From Cryptomeria japonica (taxonomy: Eukaryota > Streptophyta > Pinopsida > Cupressales > Cupressaceae): DNA of 64,000 nt. This document shows, piece after piece, positions 1 through 9,420 of this stretch. The position numbers and the translations under genes are program-made. Position 1 is the first letter of the stretch. Every line of letters starts with the position of its first letter. The stretch covers positions 478,170,900 through 478,234,899 of the forward strand of contig NC_081406.1 of assembly GCF_030272615.1 (NCBI RefSeq). The letters run 5' to 3'. Below the pieces are notes generated by a model that saw only the letters and a list, made by a program, of their open reading frames with translations, did no database searches and was not told where the DNA came from.

Positions 1-36
1 AACAAGTGGGGTAGAAATTCTAGAAGCTAAATCCAT
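1..36 (-). pseudogene. Start of second ORF of element C1 (partial)
   Basis: The minus strand from 36 reads MDLASRISTPLV and runs off the window. It matches in position and wording the start of the second ORF in C2 near 7830 (SSRIAIPLVVDV), so I take it as the same gene, truncated here only by the window edge. Function not recognised. The short length keeps confidence low. Confidence 0.35.
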
Positions 37-479
37 TTTGAACTTAGGGTTTGCGGAAATTGATAGTCTGAAATAGATGAATTCTTTAATTTGCAACCGG
101 GCGTCGAAATTCTCTTTAGGATTGCTAAAATCATTGTCGAGATCGTCAAATTGCTTTTCTCTTCTTCTCTACACTATTCTCTTGATCTCGTTGTGATGAA
201 TGAATCTTTGAAATGCCATTTTAACTTTTGAAAACCTAATTCTTCATTGCAATAAATGTTGCAGTTGGTTACATTGATTTTAATAGAGTCGCTTATCGGA
301 GCATCAACTCTTCTCTGAGACTTCTGGATAATATCTGCATATATGATTTAAGACTTCTGCAACCTTCTGAAATAAATTGCAGATCATTGAATATCAGATT
401 CTTAGAATCTACATGAAAAGTTCCCCCTATGGCATAAAGCCCTAGTTACTGGATGAAGATCTTGCACCAGATTCGGGTA
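37..479 (-). other. Spacer between gag and second ORF of C1
   Basis: About 440 bases with no convincing frame on either strand. On the minus strand it follows the gag and precedes the MDLAS start. Scattered similarity to the C2 spacer (21754-21870 plus 7858-8142) suggests it is the leader of the second ORF. Confidence 0.4.
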
Positions 480-1653
480 TAGATCCATTGTTTTCTTTGG
501 ATTTATCTTTTATGACCCACATCTTCTCATGTTTGTCTCTGATCTCCTCTACCTTTTCCATTCCCTTCTCATCTAATTTGTTCTAGTCTACCGAGCACTA
601 ATTTTGCTTCTGCAGTACTTTGGAATGTGACCAGTTTTATTGCATGCATGACAAACAACATTCTGCATAGGTCTGAAGTTCATCTGATTTGGTCTCATCT
701 TGCACTGGTTAGAGATATTCCCAAGCATCCCACAAGCATAACACCTCTTGATTTGAAATTTATTCATTACTACTCTACACATATTTGACTTTTGACCAAA
801 ATTATTGTATATGAAATCCTAACCGGTAAAGGTAGGAACATTATTCATTTTGTTCATTCCATTATTCATCCTACTTCTGCATTTATTTGTCATATGACCA
901 AATTTATTAAAATTAAAACATCTACCATTGAATTTATGAGCATTAGGTTGTCTTACCAGAGGATTCCTGCTCTTCTTCTAATTAGGTTTTGCATTGCTTT
1001 GTCTAGATATGGAGGATTCACCTTTCTCAAATCCAAGTCCTTGCATGTCCTTTCCATGTCTCTGACTTTCCAACATCTCATCAAGCCTTGCTGAGCTAGA
1101 TTTCAATTTGTCTTTGTAATCATTAACAATAGAAAGTTCATCTCTTAAGGCAACAATCTGTCTTTCAAGTTCTTGACCATTATTCCTTAACTTTGTCAAC
1201 TCAAGCTTCAACTGATCATTCTCATAGGTAAGCCTAAAGCATTCATCAACTCTTTACTTTGATGATGTGCCAGATTATCTTCATTTTTCTTCTGGTCCTC
1301 AATCTCATTAGTCAGCCTCATCATAATTGATTGCATCTAATTCTTCAATGCAACATTCTCTCTCTCAAGCTTGCCAACTTCATCAACTTTACCCTTATTT
1401 TCCATGATTTAATCTTCTTTCTCCTTTATCTTGTCCATCAATTCTTTCCTATTGTCTTTTGAGGTGTTCACTTGATCCTTCAAGTCATTAATGAAATCAT
1501 TAGCAACATTCAAATTTCTCTTCAAGGAACAAATCTCATTTCTTGCTCCATCAAGATCCTCAAGTGCCACACTAAGTTATCTCTGAAAACTAGATTCCAT
1601 TGATTCAATCTCCTGGACCTTCCTCTAGCGGTTAAGATTCCTCAGAGGAACTA
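480..1653 (-). pseudogene. Decayed Gag of C1 (coiled coil plus zinc knuckles)
   Basis: Minus-strand frames begin just inside the PBS. The part at 1211-978 is heptad-rich (KLRNNGQELERQIVALRDEL) and ends in the LDEMLESQRHGKD..GLGF motif typical of copia Gag C-terminal regions. The part at 782-588 holds two CCHC zinc knuckles: a degenerate one (CYACGMLGNISNQC, His replaced by Asn) and an intact one (CHACNKTGHIPKYC). These would bind the packaged RNA. Several stops and frameshifts separate the pieces, so the gene is dead. The same order is present in C2 and, with more knuckles, in H. Confidence 0.75.
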
Positions 1654-1668
1654 GGCTCTAATACCAAT
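1654..1668 (-). other. Primer binding site of C1
   Basis: The minus strand reads ATTGGTATTAGAGCC immediately after the LTR. This is the plant copia tRNA-iMet-type PBS (ATTGGTATCAGAGCC) with one C to T change. Confidence 0.8.
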
Positions 1669-2584
1669 TATTGGAATCGGGGATCACTGAGAGGGGGGTT
1701 GAATCGGTGATCTACTAGTTAGCAAATTATCACACTTAACTTTAAACCACTGGAAGCATAAACATGAAACTGAAATGCAGGAACCTAAAATAATCAACCA
1801 CAAAATTATAACACAAGATTTCTACGTAGAAACCCAAATGGGAAAAACCATGGTGGGGTTTGAACACACAATATTATTCAACTATGGCCAATAGAAAAAC
1901 AATATTACAATATGGGGAATGCACAAGCATTTAGGCACCTACCTAGAGCTCACTTCTCAAATACAATAAGGTCTACAACCCCAAAAGGCTCACTGCCTTA
2001 CTGATTAATTACAATGATGAATTACAAAAAATTAACTCCAAAATACCATCTACAATACTTGGATGAGTTCTGGTTAAGTGCCAAATACATTCACTGAATC
2101 ACCTATGTTATTCTGCTCTGTTCTACCTTGTTCACGGTCACAGTCAACTACTGGATCAAGAATGCGCACATGAAACTGCGCTACAAATGATTCTCAATCA
2201 CCACTTTCTCGCATATATTCATATCATCCATCAAAAAGATCATCTACACCGGTCTTATATATCCGCAATCACAAAATAGATCTTTTATCAAGTCAGCCTG
2301 CTAATGTAACGTGTAGTCATATGTCAACTTGACCAGATCACTAAAGAAAAATGTGGATCACCAAAACAATGATAAAATGATGTCTTTATGTCGACCCAAT
2401 CATCCCAAACATGATTTAGAGCTCCACAATCATCGAAAAGATTCCGGACCAAAACTGCTCCGTTCATCCTAAAATACCAGTTAACTAGCTACTAGTTGAC
2501 ATCATCTTCTAAAAAATTAAGATCCATGATTACCAAATGGGAATCTCATGAAGATTTTCCATCAATGATAGCCATAAACCAACA
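1669..2584 (-). repeat. 5' LTR of C1
   Basis: 916 bp. Minus-strand start TGTTGGTTTATGG at 2584, end next to the PBS at 1669. It carries the box CCACCATGGTTTTTCCC (plus-strand 1838-1860 region) and the C-rich stretch before the LTR end shared by all copia LTRs in this window. The other LTR is outside the window, so no target duplication can be checked. Confidence 0.7.
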
Positions 2585-2589
2585 ATCAA

Positions 2590-3087
2590 TCATCAGAAGC
2601 CATTGGATGAGTGTCAATTGCCAACAAATTATCGATCTCTACCTCAAAGATATCACCATTGACCTTCAAAAATTTTATGTCCTAACCATCATGTCCTTTG
2701 ATACCAATCAACTTGATGATCTCCCGCTTATATATTCCTCAACTTATTGACTGGGGCTAACAAACCCCACCTGAACTTGAAACCTTTTACAATGACCATG
2801 CCATAAAAGATTATTTGAATCCCATGGGTATTTCATATGCATAAATTAATGACGCGTGCTTAATTGATGAGCTCAACAACCTATCTAATGCTAGAGAAAG
2901 TGTCAGGCCTTCTAGTCATAAAAATATGAAAATGACTAATAGATGTAATGGTGAAAACCATAATACAACAGTATTAGATCCAGAAAAAGTAAAAACAAAA
3001 GATGTATCTGTGATAAACCATGATTTATCACTTGATGTAAATTGGTTAAATAATGTTAATATACTAAAAGTAGAAATAAATCACTAA
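2590..3087 (+). pseudogene. Element G: gypsy polyprotein remnant upstream of RT
   Basis: A plus-strand frame with stops reads, around 2735-3085, LIDWG.QTPPELETFYNDHA, then INDACLIDELNNL and WLNNVNILKVEINH. I recognise the style of gypsy (Tat-like) Gag-Pol linker sequence. The frame stops being coding at 3087 and resumes in the same sense at about 4466 with SDGENLLEAPKDGRLDILPQ, so the two are best read as one gene split by the insert 3088-4465. Upstream of 2735 the coding signal is weak. Family assignment rests on the join to the clear RT region. Confidence 0.5.
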
Positions 3088-3416
3088 ATACCATTTATTT
3101 ATGTTAAATCGTTATTTATTTTGAATCATTTATCTATGTTAAATCATTCATTTTATAAAAGTTAAAATATAAATAAATGATTAGAATATTAATATATTTA
3201 ATATGTGAAACAATATAGAAAAAACTATTATTAATTTAAAAGGATTGATGAAGATGAAATGTGGAAGTGAAGCGATGTCATGGTATAAGGGAAGACACCA
3301 TGGTGGCCCCCCCGCGAGAAGTGGTGGGACGGGGAACGCAGCCTGGGCTGCGACCACTGTCACGCCACTTCCTACGGAAGGAACTCCGTGGTGGGTCATG
3401 ACCCTCCCCTCCACGG

Positions 3417-3426
3417 GGTATAAAGG
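3417..3426 (+). promoter_or_regulatory. TATA-box-like site in GC-rich core
   Basis: GGTATAAAGG preceded by the GC-rich CCCTCCACGG and followed by a purine-rich stretch. The layout is like an LTR U3/R boundary. Expression is unknown. Confidence 0.35.
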
Positions 3427-3591
3427 ATGGCCTCCGTGGAGCACAAAGGGGTAAGAAGGAGAAGTGTTACTGCTGCACAGACAGAGAAAGGAGGAAGGGA
3501 GGACTTCATTGGAACTACATACGACAATTACAGTGTGTGGACTTCAACAATAGACTACGATCTGCATACAGGTAAGAGGAATTAAGGGTCA

Positions 3592-3593
3592 TA

Positions 3594-3630
<37 letters not shown>

Positions 3631-3662
3631 GACGTGTGTACCACACACACACACATATATTA
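3592..3662. repeat. Mirror TG/CA microsatellite able to form a hairpin
   Basis: An (AT)n(TG)n run of about 38 bases, a short GGACGTGTGTA spacer, then (CA)n(TA)n. The two sides are reverse complements, so this is a microsatellite-based inverted repeat rather than a plain dinucleotide run. Confidence 0.85.
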
Positions 3663-3953
3663 GTGCACATTTATGAATACATATATCACTAATGTTTATT
3701 TATATGAATGTAGCAATAAAGATACGTACCCATGTAGAATATGAATGTATATCTAGGATCATTACAAAGGTTAAAGAATATGTAAATATAGACATAAATT
3801 ATGGAAAGGAAAATAGTAATGAATTGTAAAATGTAATATAAATGTGATTATATGATGGAGGCTATAGGGAGGAAATCCCTTAGCCTAATAGAGGGATTAT
3901 GATAATCCCTGGTAGGTAGTATATACTGAATATCTATATGTATATATGTTATG

Positions 3954-4262
3954 GCTTGGTTGAAAAAGTTCATCCAAGAAGAGATGGATCTGGCCTGTCC
4001 TCTCTAGTAGACTTGGATGATGAGATGCATCATCCAAGACAAGGAATTGATCATATATGATGGTCTTCCTTGGTATGGTTTGGGTGTAAGAAATTACATC
4101 CAAGACAGGAATCGAATTAACCTTCGATTTCCTGGATGGCTTGGGTGTAAGAAATTACATCCAAGATAGGAATTGAACTAACCTTTGAATTTCTGGATGG
4201 CTTGGGTGTAAGAAATTACATCCAAGACAGGAATCGAATTAACCTTCAATTTCCTGGTATGG
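3954..4262 (+). repeat. Tandem repeat, about 61 bp x 5, each unit with a hairpin
   Basis: Units start near 3954, 4012, 4074, 4137 and 4198. The last three are nearly identical (GGCTTGGGTGTAAGAAATT...). Each holds an 11-bp inverted repeat, for example CTTGGGTGTAA / TTACATCCAAG around a 4-base loop, and CTTGGATGATG / CATCATCCAAG in unit 2, which is perfect. The first two units are diverged in sequence but keep the stem. Confidence 0.8.
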
Positions 4263-4465
4263 CTTGGAACCAAGATGGGTTTCGAGAAGGCAAGCTTCAC
4301 AACCACCTAAGAACATGTCCCAGTGCTGCACTTGTATCCTTTTTTAAGAATTGAGATTAGTGTTAATTAAGTAATTGAACTTTAATTGCAAAATAGATTA
4401 GTTATGTATATATTTTTGTTGTGTTCTAACAATCTTTTTTGCAAGACAATGATCTCTAACTAGTA

Positions 4466-5145
4466 GGGTCATTACAGTATCTGATGGTGAAAACCTCCTT
4501 GAGGCACCAAAGGATGGGAGGCTTGACATTCTTCCCCAGTCAGAATATCAGGAAAGGTCTTCAATCATCATTGAGCCAACAATACCTATTAATATTGGAA
4601 CAAAATATGGTCCTAAGATCCTTCATCTAGCAGCATCTTTATAAGAAAAGGAAAATGAAAACTTTATCAATATTTTCTTGGTCATATGCAGATAGGCCCG
4701 GCTTGGATCCATACTTAATTATGCATCATTTATCAATAGCTCCAGGGGTCAAGCTTGTGAAACAAAAGCTGAGAAAAATGCATCCACATATATCCCTTTG
4801 AGTAAAAGCTGAATTGAATAAGATTCTGGATGTAGGGTTTATTAGGTCTATTGATTATGTGAAGTGGATATCAAATATAGTACCTATTTCAAAACTAGAT
4901 AACAACATTAGAGTGTGTACAGATTTTAGAGACCTAAACAAAACATGCCCAAAGGATGATTTTCCTTGGCCCAATATAGACATTATTGTGGATATGACTG
5001 TAGGACATGGTATGTTATCATTGATTGATGGTTTTTCTAGTTATAATCAAATAAGAATAGCTTTGGAAGACCATGAAAAAATAGCTTTCACCTTTCCATG
5101 GGGAACATAATATTGGAATATCATGCCATTTGGACTGAAAAATGC
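4466..5145 (+). pseudogene. Element G: Ty3/gypsy Pol remnant (pre-RT and RT)
   Basis: The linker SDGENLLEAPKDGRLDILPQ is followed, after a frameshift, by PGLDPYLIMHHLSIAPGVK and, in the next part, the RT fingers and palm: VCTDFRDLNKTCPKDDFPWP, LSLIDGFSSYNQI, AFTFPWGT and MPFGLKNA. This is the standard gypsy RT order up to just before the YVDD box. A stop sits at 5108-5110. Coding breaks abruptly after NA at about 5145, where minus-strand gag of element D begins, so the catalytic YVDD part is missing here. The missing part before RNase H, about 200 codons, is not found elsewhere; RNase H resumes at 31926. Confidence 0.85.
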
Positions 5146-5597
5146 ATTCTTGGTGATGGCTATGTTCAGTTCTCCTTGCATGTCTTCCTTTTCCACTTTG
5201 TTCGCATGGAGTTGAGCGGTTAGGGCACTAATTTCTTGTTTTAACTTGGAGATCTCATGATCTTTGTTTTTTACAAGATCTTCAACTTTCCTCCGGTTCT
5301 CAAGCTCTTGACACATTCGGATAGTCAGTCCTTCAAACTCCTTTCTTAGGCTGGAATTGGATTCATTCAACTTTTCTACTTCTTGAATTAGGGCTTCCAT
5401 GTCCGCTTCATCAAAGGAACTGTTTTTAGTTAGCTCCATCAGTTTTTTAGCATGTTCTCTACTTTTTGCCTGAGAGGCCTTGTATTTGACCATAAGTTCA
5501 TCATAGGCTTGCTCAGATTGAGTGAGCCGATGAGTAAGTTCCCTCACAGTGTATTCCCCCATATCTCTTTCCAAGTGGTTAAACTTATAGAAAGGTT
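5146..5597 (-). pseudogene. Element D Gag N-terminal region, truncated
   Basis: One open minus-strand frame of about 150 codons (MGEYTVRELTHRLTQSEQAY...). It is almost entirely predicted coiled coil, with long runs of Lys/Glu/Leu heptads (LIQEVEKLNESNSSLRKEFE, KDHEISKLKQEISALTAQL). No zinc knuckle or protease remains because the frame is cut by the junction at about 5146. By position directly after the PBS, and by likeness to C1/C2 and H, this is a Gag. The continuous frame shows the piece was coding recently relative to neighbours. Confidence 0.65.
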
Positions 5598-5612
5598 GGC
5601 TCTGATACCAAT
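5598..5612 (-). other. Primer binding site of D
   Basis: The minus strand reads ATTGGTATCAGAGCC, a perfect copia tRNA-iMet-type PBS next to the LTR end. Confidence 0.85.
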
Positions 5613-6779
5613 TGATGAATATTAAGAGGGGGGGTGATTTAGTATGCCAAAAATTACTGTACTTAAACACTTTACTAGTCTAGCAGTAAACCGGTAAAAC
5701 AATTTAGCAAACAAACCAGTTAGCACACATGCAAACCAAAAAGAAAATAATGCATTCACCCATAGAAGAACAATCACCATAACACAAGATATTTTGACGT
5801 GGAAACCCAAATGGAAAAAACCACGGTGAGATGAAACTCACAAGTAACTATCTACAGAATAGGAACCAGACCGGTTAAGGTCATACAATGTTCTTTACCA
5901 GAACAGATCCTGTTAGGAATCTTAATCTCTTTTAGGAGAGAAGTCTAATTAAAGACTACCTTGCTAGAGGATTTTAGATCCACAGATGTGAACCACCTTG
6001 TTAGAGGATTTACAAAAGGCTTTTTGGGCCTACCCGGTTAAGGGCTTCAAACTTGTCAAAGATGTGAGTAATCAACAAGTGAGTGATCTAGCAAATAGCA
6101 CAGATTGCTTGGTTAGATCCTTGATAGATCATTCCTAATGCATTCCAGCATTACTTCAGTCTTCAACACATTCACACTCTACCTTTTCTCACAGACATAA
6201 ATTTCTCTTCTATAATCTCACTTACAAAAACTCATCAACAACCTTAAACCCTAGCAACAAGCTAAAACCCTAGACATGATGTCCTTTTAAAGGAATCCGA
6301 TTGCATGTCGGTTCAATAGGATTACAATACAATTTCCTAGGTTCAGTGAATCTAGACATATTTGGTAACACGACATAAAAAGCACTGCCAGAGTGTCAAC
6401 ACCGCAAAAGAATCGGTGGATGGTAACTCATCACAAAATGTCGGTTGGTAACTCATCACAGAGTATTATCGGTTCAAACAAAATACTGGTTTAAGCAAAA
6501 TACCAGTTGCCGGTTTGACAAAATGAAGACTGGGAAATCTGAGTTGTGCTGCTCCATTCCTTCGTACCGCTTGAGATCCTCGAACCGCTTGGGGTCTTCA
6601 TACCGCTTAAGACCGGTAAACACTTTCTGCAAAACACCGATAGCCTCAAAACTATAATACATCATACCGGTTGGAACAAATACCGGTTGAGCTTTAACTC
6701 ATACATACAAAAAGTGATCTCAAATCAAGTGTGTGTCCATCAATGACAATCACAACATCAATCATCAAAAATGCCAACA
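5613..6779 (-). repeat. 5' LTR of D
   Basis: 1167 bp, minus-strand TGTTGGCATT ... ATTCATCA. The U3 part (plus-strand 6460-6690) carries many ACCGGTT, AACCGCTT and TACCGGTT boxes at 20-30 base spacing. The R/U5 part has CCGTGGTTTTTTCC and TTTCCACG, the box shared with the other copia LTRs. Confidence 0.75.
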
Positions 6780-6784
6780 TCAAG

Positions 6785-7857
6785 AACATGTCCTTCACCC
6801 TCATACCCCATGGGCATGATCCATGAAGTTCTTGGCTCCACAAATTCCATAAGGCACTAATTAGTATCAACCATAAAATTGATTATGTCCTCATAATTCT
6901 CTACTATTTCTTTAGGAATTCTCTCCCTTCTCTGCATCATGCTTTGCAAGGTCTTGAATTACTCCCAAATTATGTCATTCTAGACTGTAGCATCTCCAAG
7001 GCCATGAAGTGTTTCTTTTATTTGCACTACCACCGATCTGTCATAGGCCCACTGACCTTTTCCCACTCTCGGAATCTCATTCATAAAATAAAAGTATAAT
7101 AATATAATCAAAGTTCAAAATTTAAATACATGCTTCTTATCATGTTTGATTTTCTTCAAGTTGCTCAATAGCTCACTCTAGAGCACCTCACATAAATCAT
7201 ATTTCTTATATTCCTTCAACATCTGATAGGTCGCATAGATGGTCGTACCAGATACTGAATTGTCATGGCTAGAATGATATATTTTGTATCCCATCACCAT
7301 TGATGCAAACCTGACATTATATTCAATAATATCATTGATTGTCATCAAGCTTTTGTCAAATTGGGAACTGATGCATTCCTCAAAGCATGCACCTCATCGA
7401 CTGAGTTCAAACAAGTCACCGCCTTAATTGCACTCTTGATAATGTTGTGGGGTTTGTCAAGCCACATAAACTTGTCATGCATTCTTCTTAGAATGTACCA
7501 TACCCACTTAGGTTCATCGAACACCAAAAAGTTGATGAACTACATGAAACCCTTTTCTTTTATCGATTTAAATTCAAGTTTTAGGTTTCCCATTCCATCA
7601 ATCATGTGTTGCGTGTATAATTTAACCATTTGAGCACTTCTGAGTTCCTTAATATTATAATAAATTTAAACCGTAATGTCCTCCACATGTAAAACTCCAT
7701 ATGGGACTGATGAAAAAGCACCACTCAGATCATCTTCCATTGACTTATATGGATGCTTCTTAAAATTAGGTCTTTCCCTTTCAGTGACATCAACTACCAA
7801 TGGGATTGCAATTCTAGAGGATTTCACTTTTGAAAATTTAAGCTTCAAACTAAACAA
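6785..7857 (-). pseudogene. Second ORF of C2, unknown function
   Basis: A decayed minus-strand frame of roughly 350 codons, about 9-10 stops or shifts. Readable blocks are KVKSSRIAIPLVVDVTERER near the start, then ELRSAQMVKLYTQHMIDGMG, DEPKWVWYILRRMHDKFMW, SAIKAVTCLNSVDEVHALRN, VRFASMVMGYKIYHSSHDNS, GKGQWAYDRSVVVQIKETLH, QRRERIPKEIVENYEDIINF and EPRTSWIMPMGYEGEGHVLD. I recognise no RT, integrase, protease, transposase or envelope motif. Trp/Tyr-rich conserved-looking blocks and a matching start in C1 argue that it was a real protein carried by the element. It could be a captured host gene or an element-specific accessory protein. Confidence 0.55.
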
Positions 7858-8142
7858 GTGTCAACCGATAAATACCTTTCAACTGATTGTAGGATCGAAC
7901 GACAAATCTTCTTTTCGCTCTAAATCTCTAGAAATTCTACTTCATTTTAGCTCTTCTGCTCTCTCGCTTTGAATGCAAAGTGACAAATGAATTGGTTAAT
8001 TTGGTTTTTATCCTTTGCATACCTATTTTTAGGTATAATAAATGCTCTTATCCCCAATCTTCTAGATACCTTTCCTATTGACAGATCTTCAAGAAATCTT
8101 CTAAGGATCATCAAACACTTCTAGAAAACCTTCCACTGAAAA
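7858..8142 (-). other. C2 spacer, left part
   Basis: No convincing frame. This is the leader of the C2 second ORF, separated from its other half (21754-21870) by element A. Confidence 0.4.
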
Positions 8143-9363
8143 TGTTGGAAATTTGGAGGAATTAATTATGTGTTGCATTGATTTTTTGTCATTGATGTCA
8201 ACACTAGCTACATTGGTTGTTTACCGTATCCGATTGGTCCTAGTAGGATGATTGGTTTATGGTTGGTAAGATCATGTTGATCCGTTATACTCCAGTATGC
8301 TTTGGCTTTTGGAATTGGATTAGATCTTCTATTCACGCTACTCAGATATTTGTTCAGTCAATTGGTATTGATTTGGTGATCGGATGCTATCTTATATGCT
8401 GGTAAGCCTGGATTATTGATCCGGTGAGGGTTTCACCACCAAAGCTTTGTTGAAGATCTTTTGATACTATGCATAAGTGGTGTTAGTGCAGCTTCTAGTA
8501 GTGATTCAGGATGCTGATGGTGATCGTATTTGAGCCTTGACTGATTGGGATAATTTCTTTAGCGGATATGGACCTAAATAGGGTCTGGTACTATCTAGGT
8601 TATGGACCGAATTAATTTAACGTGTTGTTGGGACTCCTCGATGTGTTTCTGGGATGGCTTATGGGTTGGATGATATTTGTTTGGTCTCTGGCTGACATGT
8701 TTTGTAATAATGTAATAGGTTCAGTGTCTGGGTGGCTGACCTAATTGTTTAAGGTCAAGGGTTTGTATATATATGGGTATAATCTCATTGTAGATTAAGG
8801 TATGCAATCAAATAATGTAATAATCATTCATGTAGAGGATTTCGTTGATCATAGGTGATCAAGTTGGGTTTATGCAAGAGGTTTAAGACCTCTAGTATTG
8901 AGCTTAACCAGAATTGTATTCAGGCATAGGAGATTCTATTATTGCAATTCATTCTTCCTTCCGGATTGTAGTCTAGATTTCTCATGTAGTCAGTGAGACT
9001 CCTTTTGTAATGAGCAATGTGCTCTAGGTTGTTGGCATTCCTACAAGTGTAGGCCCCTCAATTTGTAATCACATACTTACTGCAAAAGTATTATCTGGCT
9101 GTGGGTAGGCTTCCCACCTTGGTTTTTCCCTTAATCGGTTTTTCCACGTACAAATCTTGGTCTCATGTGGATGGTAACTATTCTCTAAATTTTGGTTGTG
9201 ATTAATTGGTATATCTTCTATTTTGGTAATTGGTTTATGTATTTCGGTATTGATCTTATGTGTTCTGGTAATAAATTTTTAATTGCTTAATGTTCTGGTA
9301 ATCTGGTGACAACTTATTCACCCCGCCTCTCAGTTGTCCTTTGGTTATTTCAACTGTCTAACA
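8143..9363 (+). repeat. 5' LTR of A
   Basis: 1221 bp, TGTTGGAAATTTGG ... GTCTAACA, followed by the PBS. Contains the shared box CCACCTTGGTTTTTCCC with TTTCCACG near 9115-9150 and the C-rich stretch CACCCCGCCTCTCAG near the end. Confidence 0.92.
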
Positions 9364-9380
9364 ATTGGTATCAGAGCTCT
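9364..9380 (+). other. Primer binding site of A
   Basis: ATTGGTATCAGAGCTCT, the copia tRNA-iMet-type PBS, directly after the LTR. Confidence 0.88.
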
Positions 9381-9420
9381 AGTCCTCTCTGCAAAAACTT
9401 AACCGCTCGAGGAAGATCCT

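Larger units (their letters stand above)
1..2584 (-). mobile_element. Element C1: copia-like LTR element, 5' part, runs off left edge
   Basis: Read on the minus strand this is LTR (2584 to 1669), PBS (1668 to 1654), a coiled-coil and zinc-knuckle gag, a spacer, and the start of a second ORF cut by the window edge. The LTR begins TGTTGG on the minus strand and should end CA; its last bases have mutated to TA. No reverse transcriptase or integrase is visible. A second copy of the same family (C2) lies at 6780-31925 and aligns along gag, spacer and second-ORF start, which supports one coherent element rather than chance adjacency. Strand and family are clear; the 3' end is outside the window. 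Confidence 0.75.
3088..4465. mobile_element. Unclassified insert in element G
   Basis: About 1.38 kb separating two halves of a gypsy reading frame. It is AT-rich at the left, has a GC-rich core (3300-3440) with a TATA-like GGTATAAAGG at 3417-3426, then a TG/CA microsatellite and a hairpin minisatellite. No ORF with homology. The flanks CACTA (left) and CATTA (right) could be a diverged target duplication, which is weak. It may be a solo LTR or a small non-autonomous element; ends are not certain because no TG..CA pair is evident. Confidence 0.45.
5146..6779 (-). mobile_element. Element D: truncated copia-like element inside C2
   Basis: On the minus strand: LTR (6779 to 5613), PBS (5612 to 5598), Gag N-terminal coiled coil (5597 to about 5146), then an abrupt junction with gypsy RT. 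The LTR 5' end is clean (TGTTGGCATTTTTG on the minus strand) and abuts the tail of the C2 second ORF, so D inserted into C2. Everything downstream of mid-gag, including its 3' LTR, was lost in a deletion. The LTR is related in layout to those of C1/C2 but not close enough to be the same family. Confidence 0.7.

Noticed and set aside
3181-3454. Overlapping open frames on both strands
   Set aside because: They lie in the GC-rich TATA-bearing block, show no protein-like conservation, and open frames are expected from the composition.
3954-4262. CRISPR-like regular repeats
   Set aside because: Direct tandem units without unique spacers in a eukaryotic TE context.
5613-6779. D LTR as the missing 3' LTR of C2
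   Set aside because: It is followed on the minus strand by a PBS and a Gag, so it is a 5' LTR of a separate element, and it does not align closely with the C2 LTR.
9364-9380. Possible tRNA gene
   Set aside because: The match is only the 3'-end complement used as a primer binding site; no cloverleaf around it. Same for the other PBSs.
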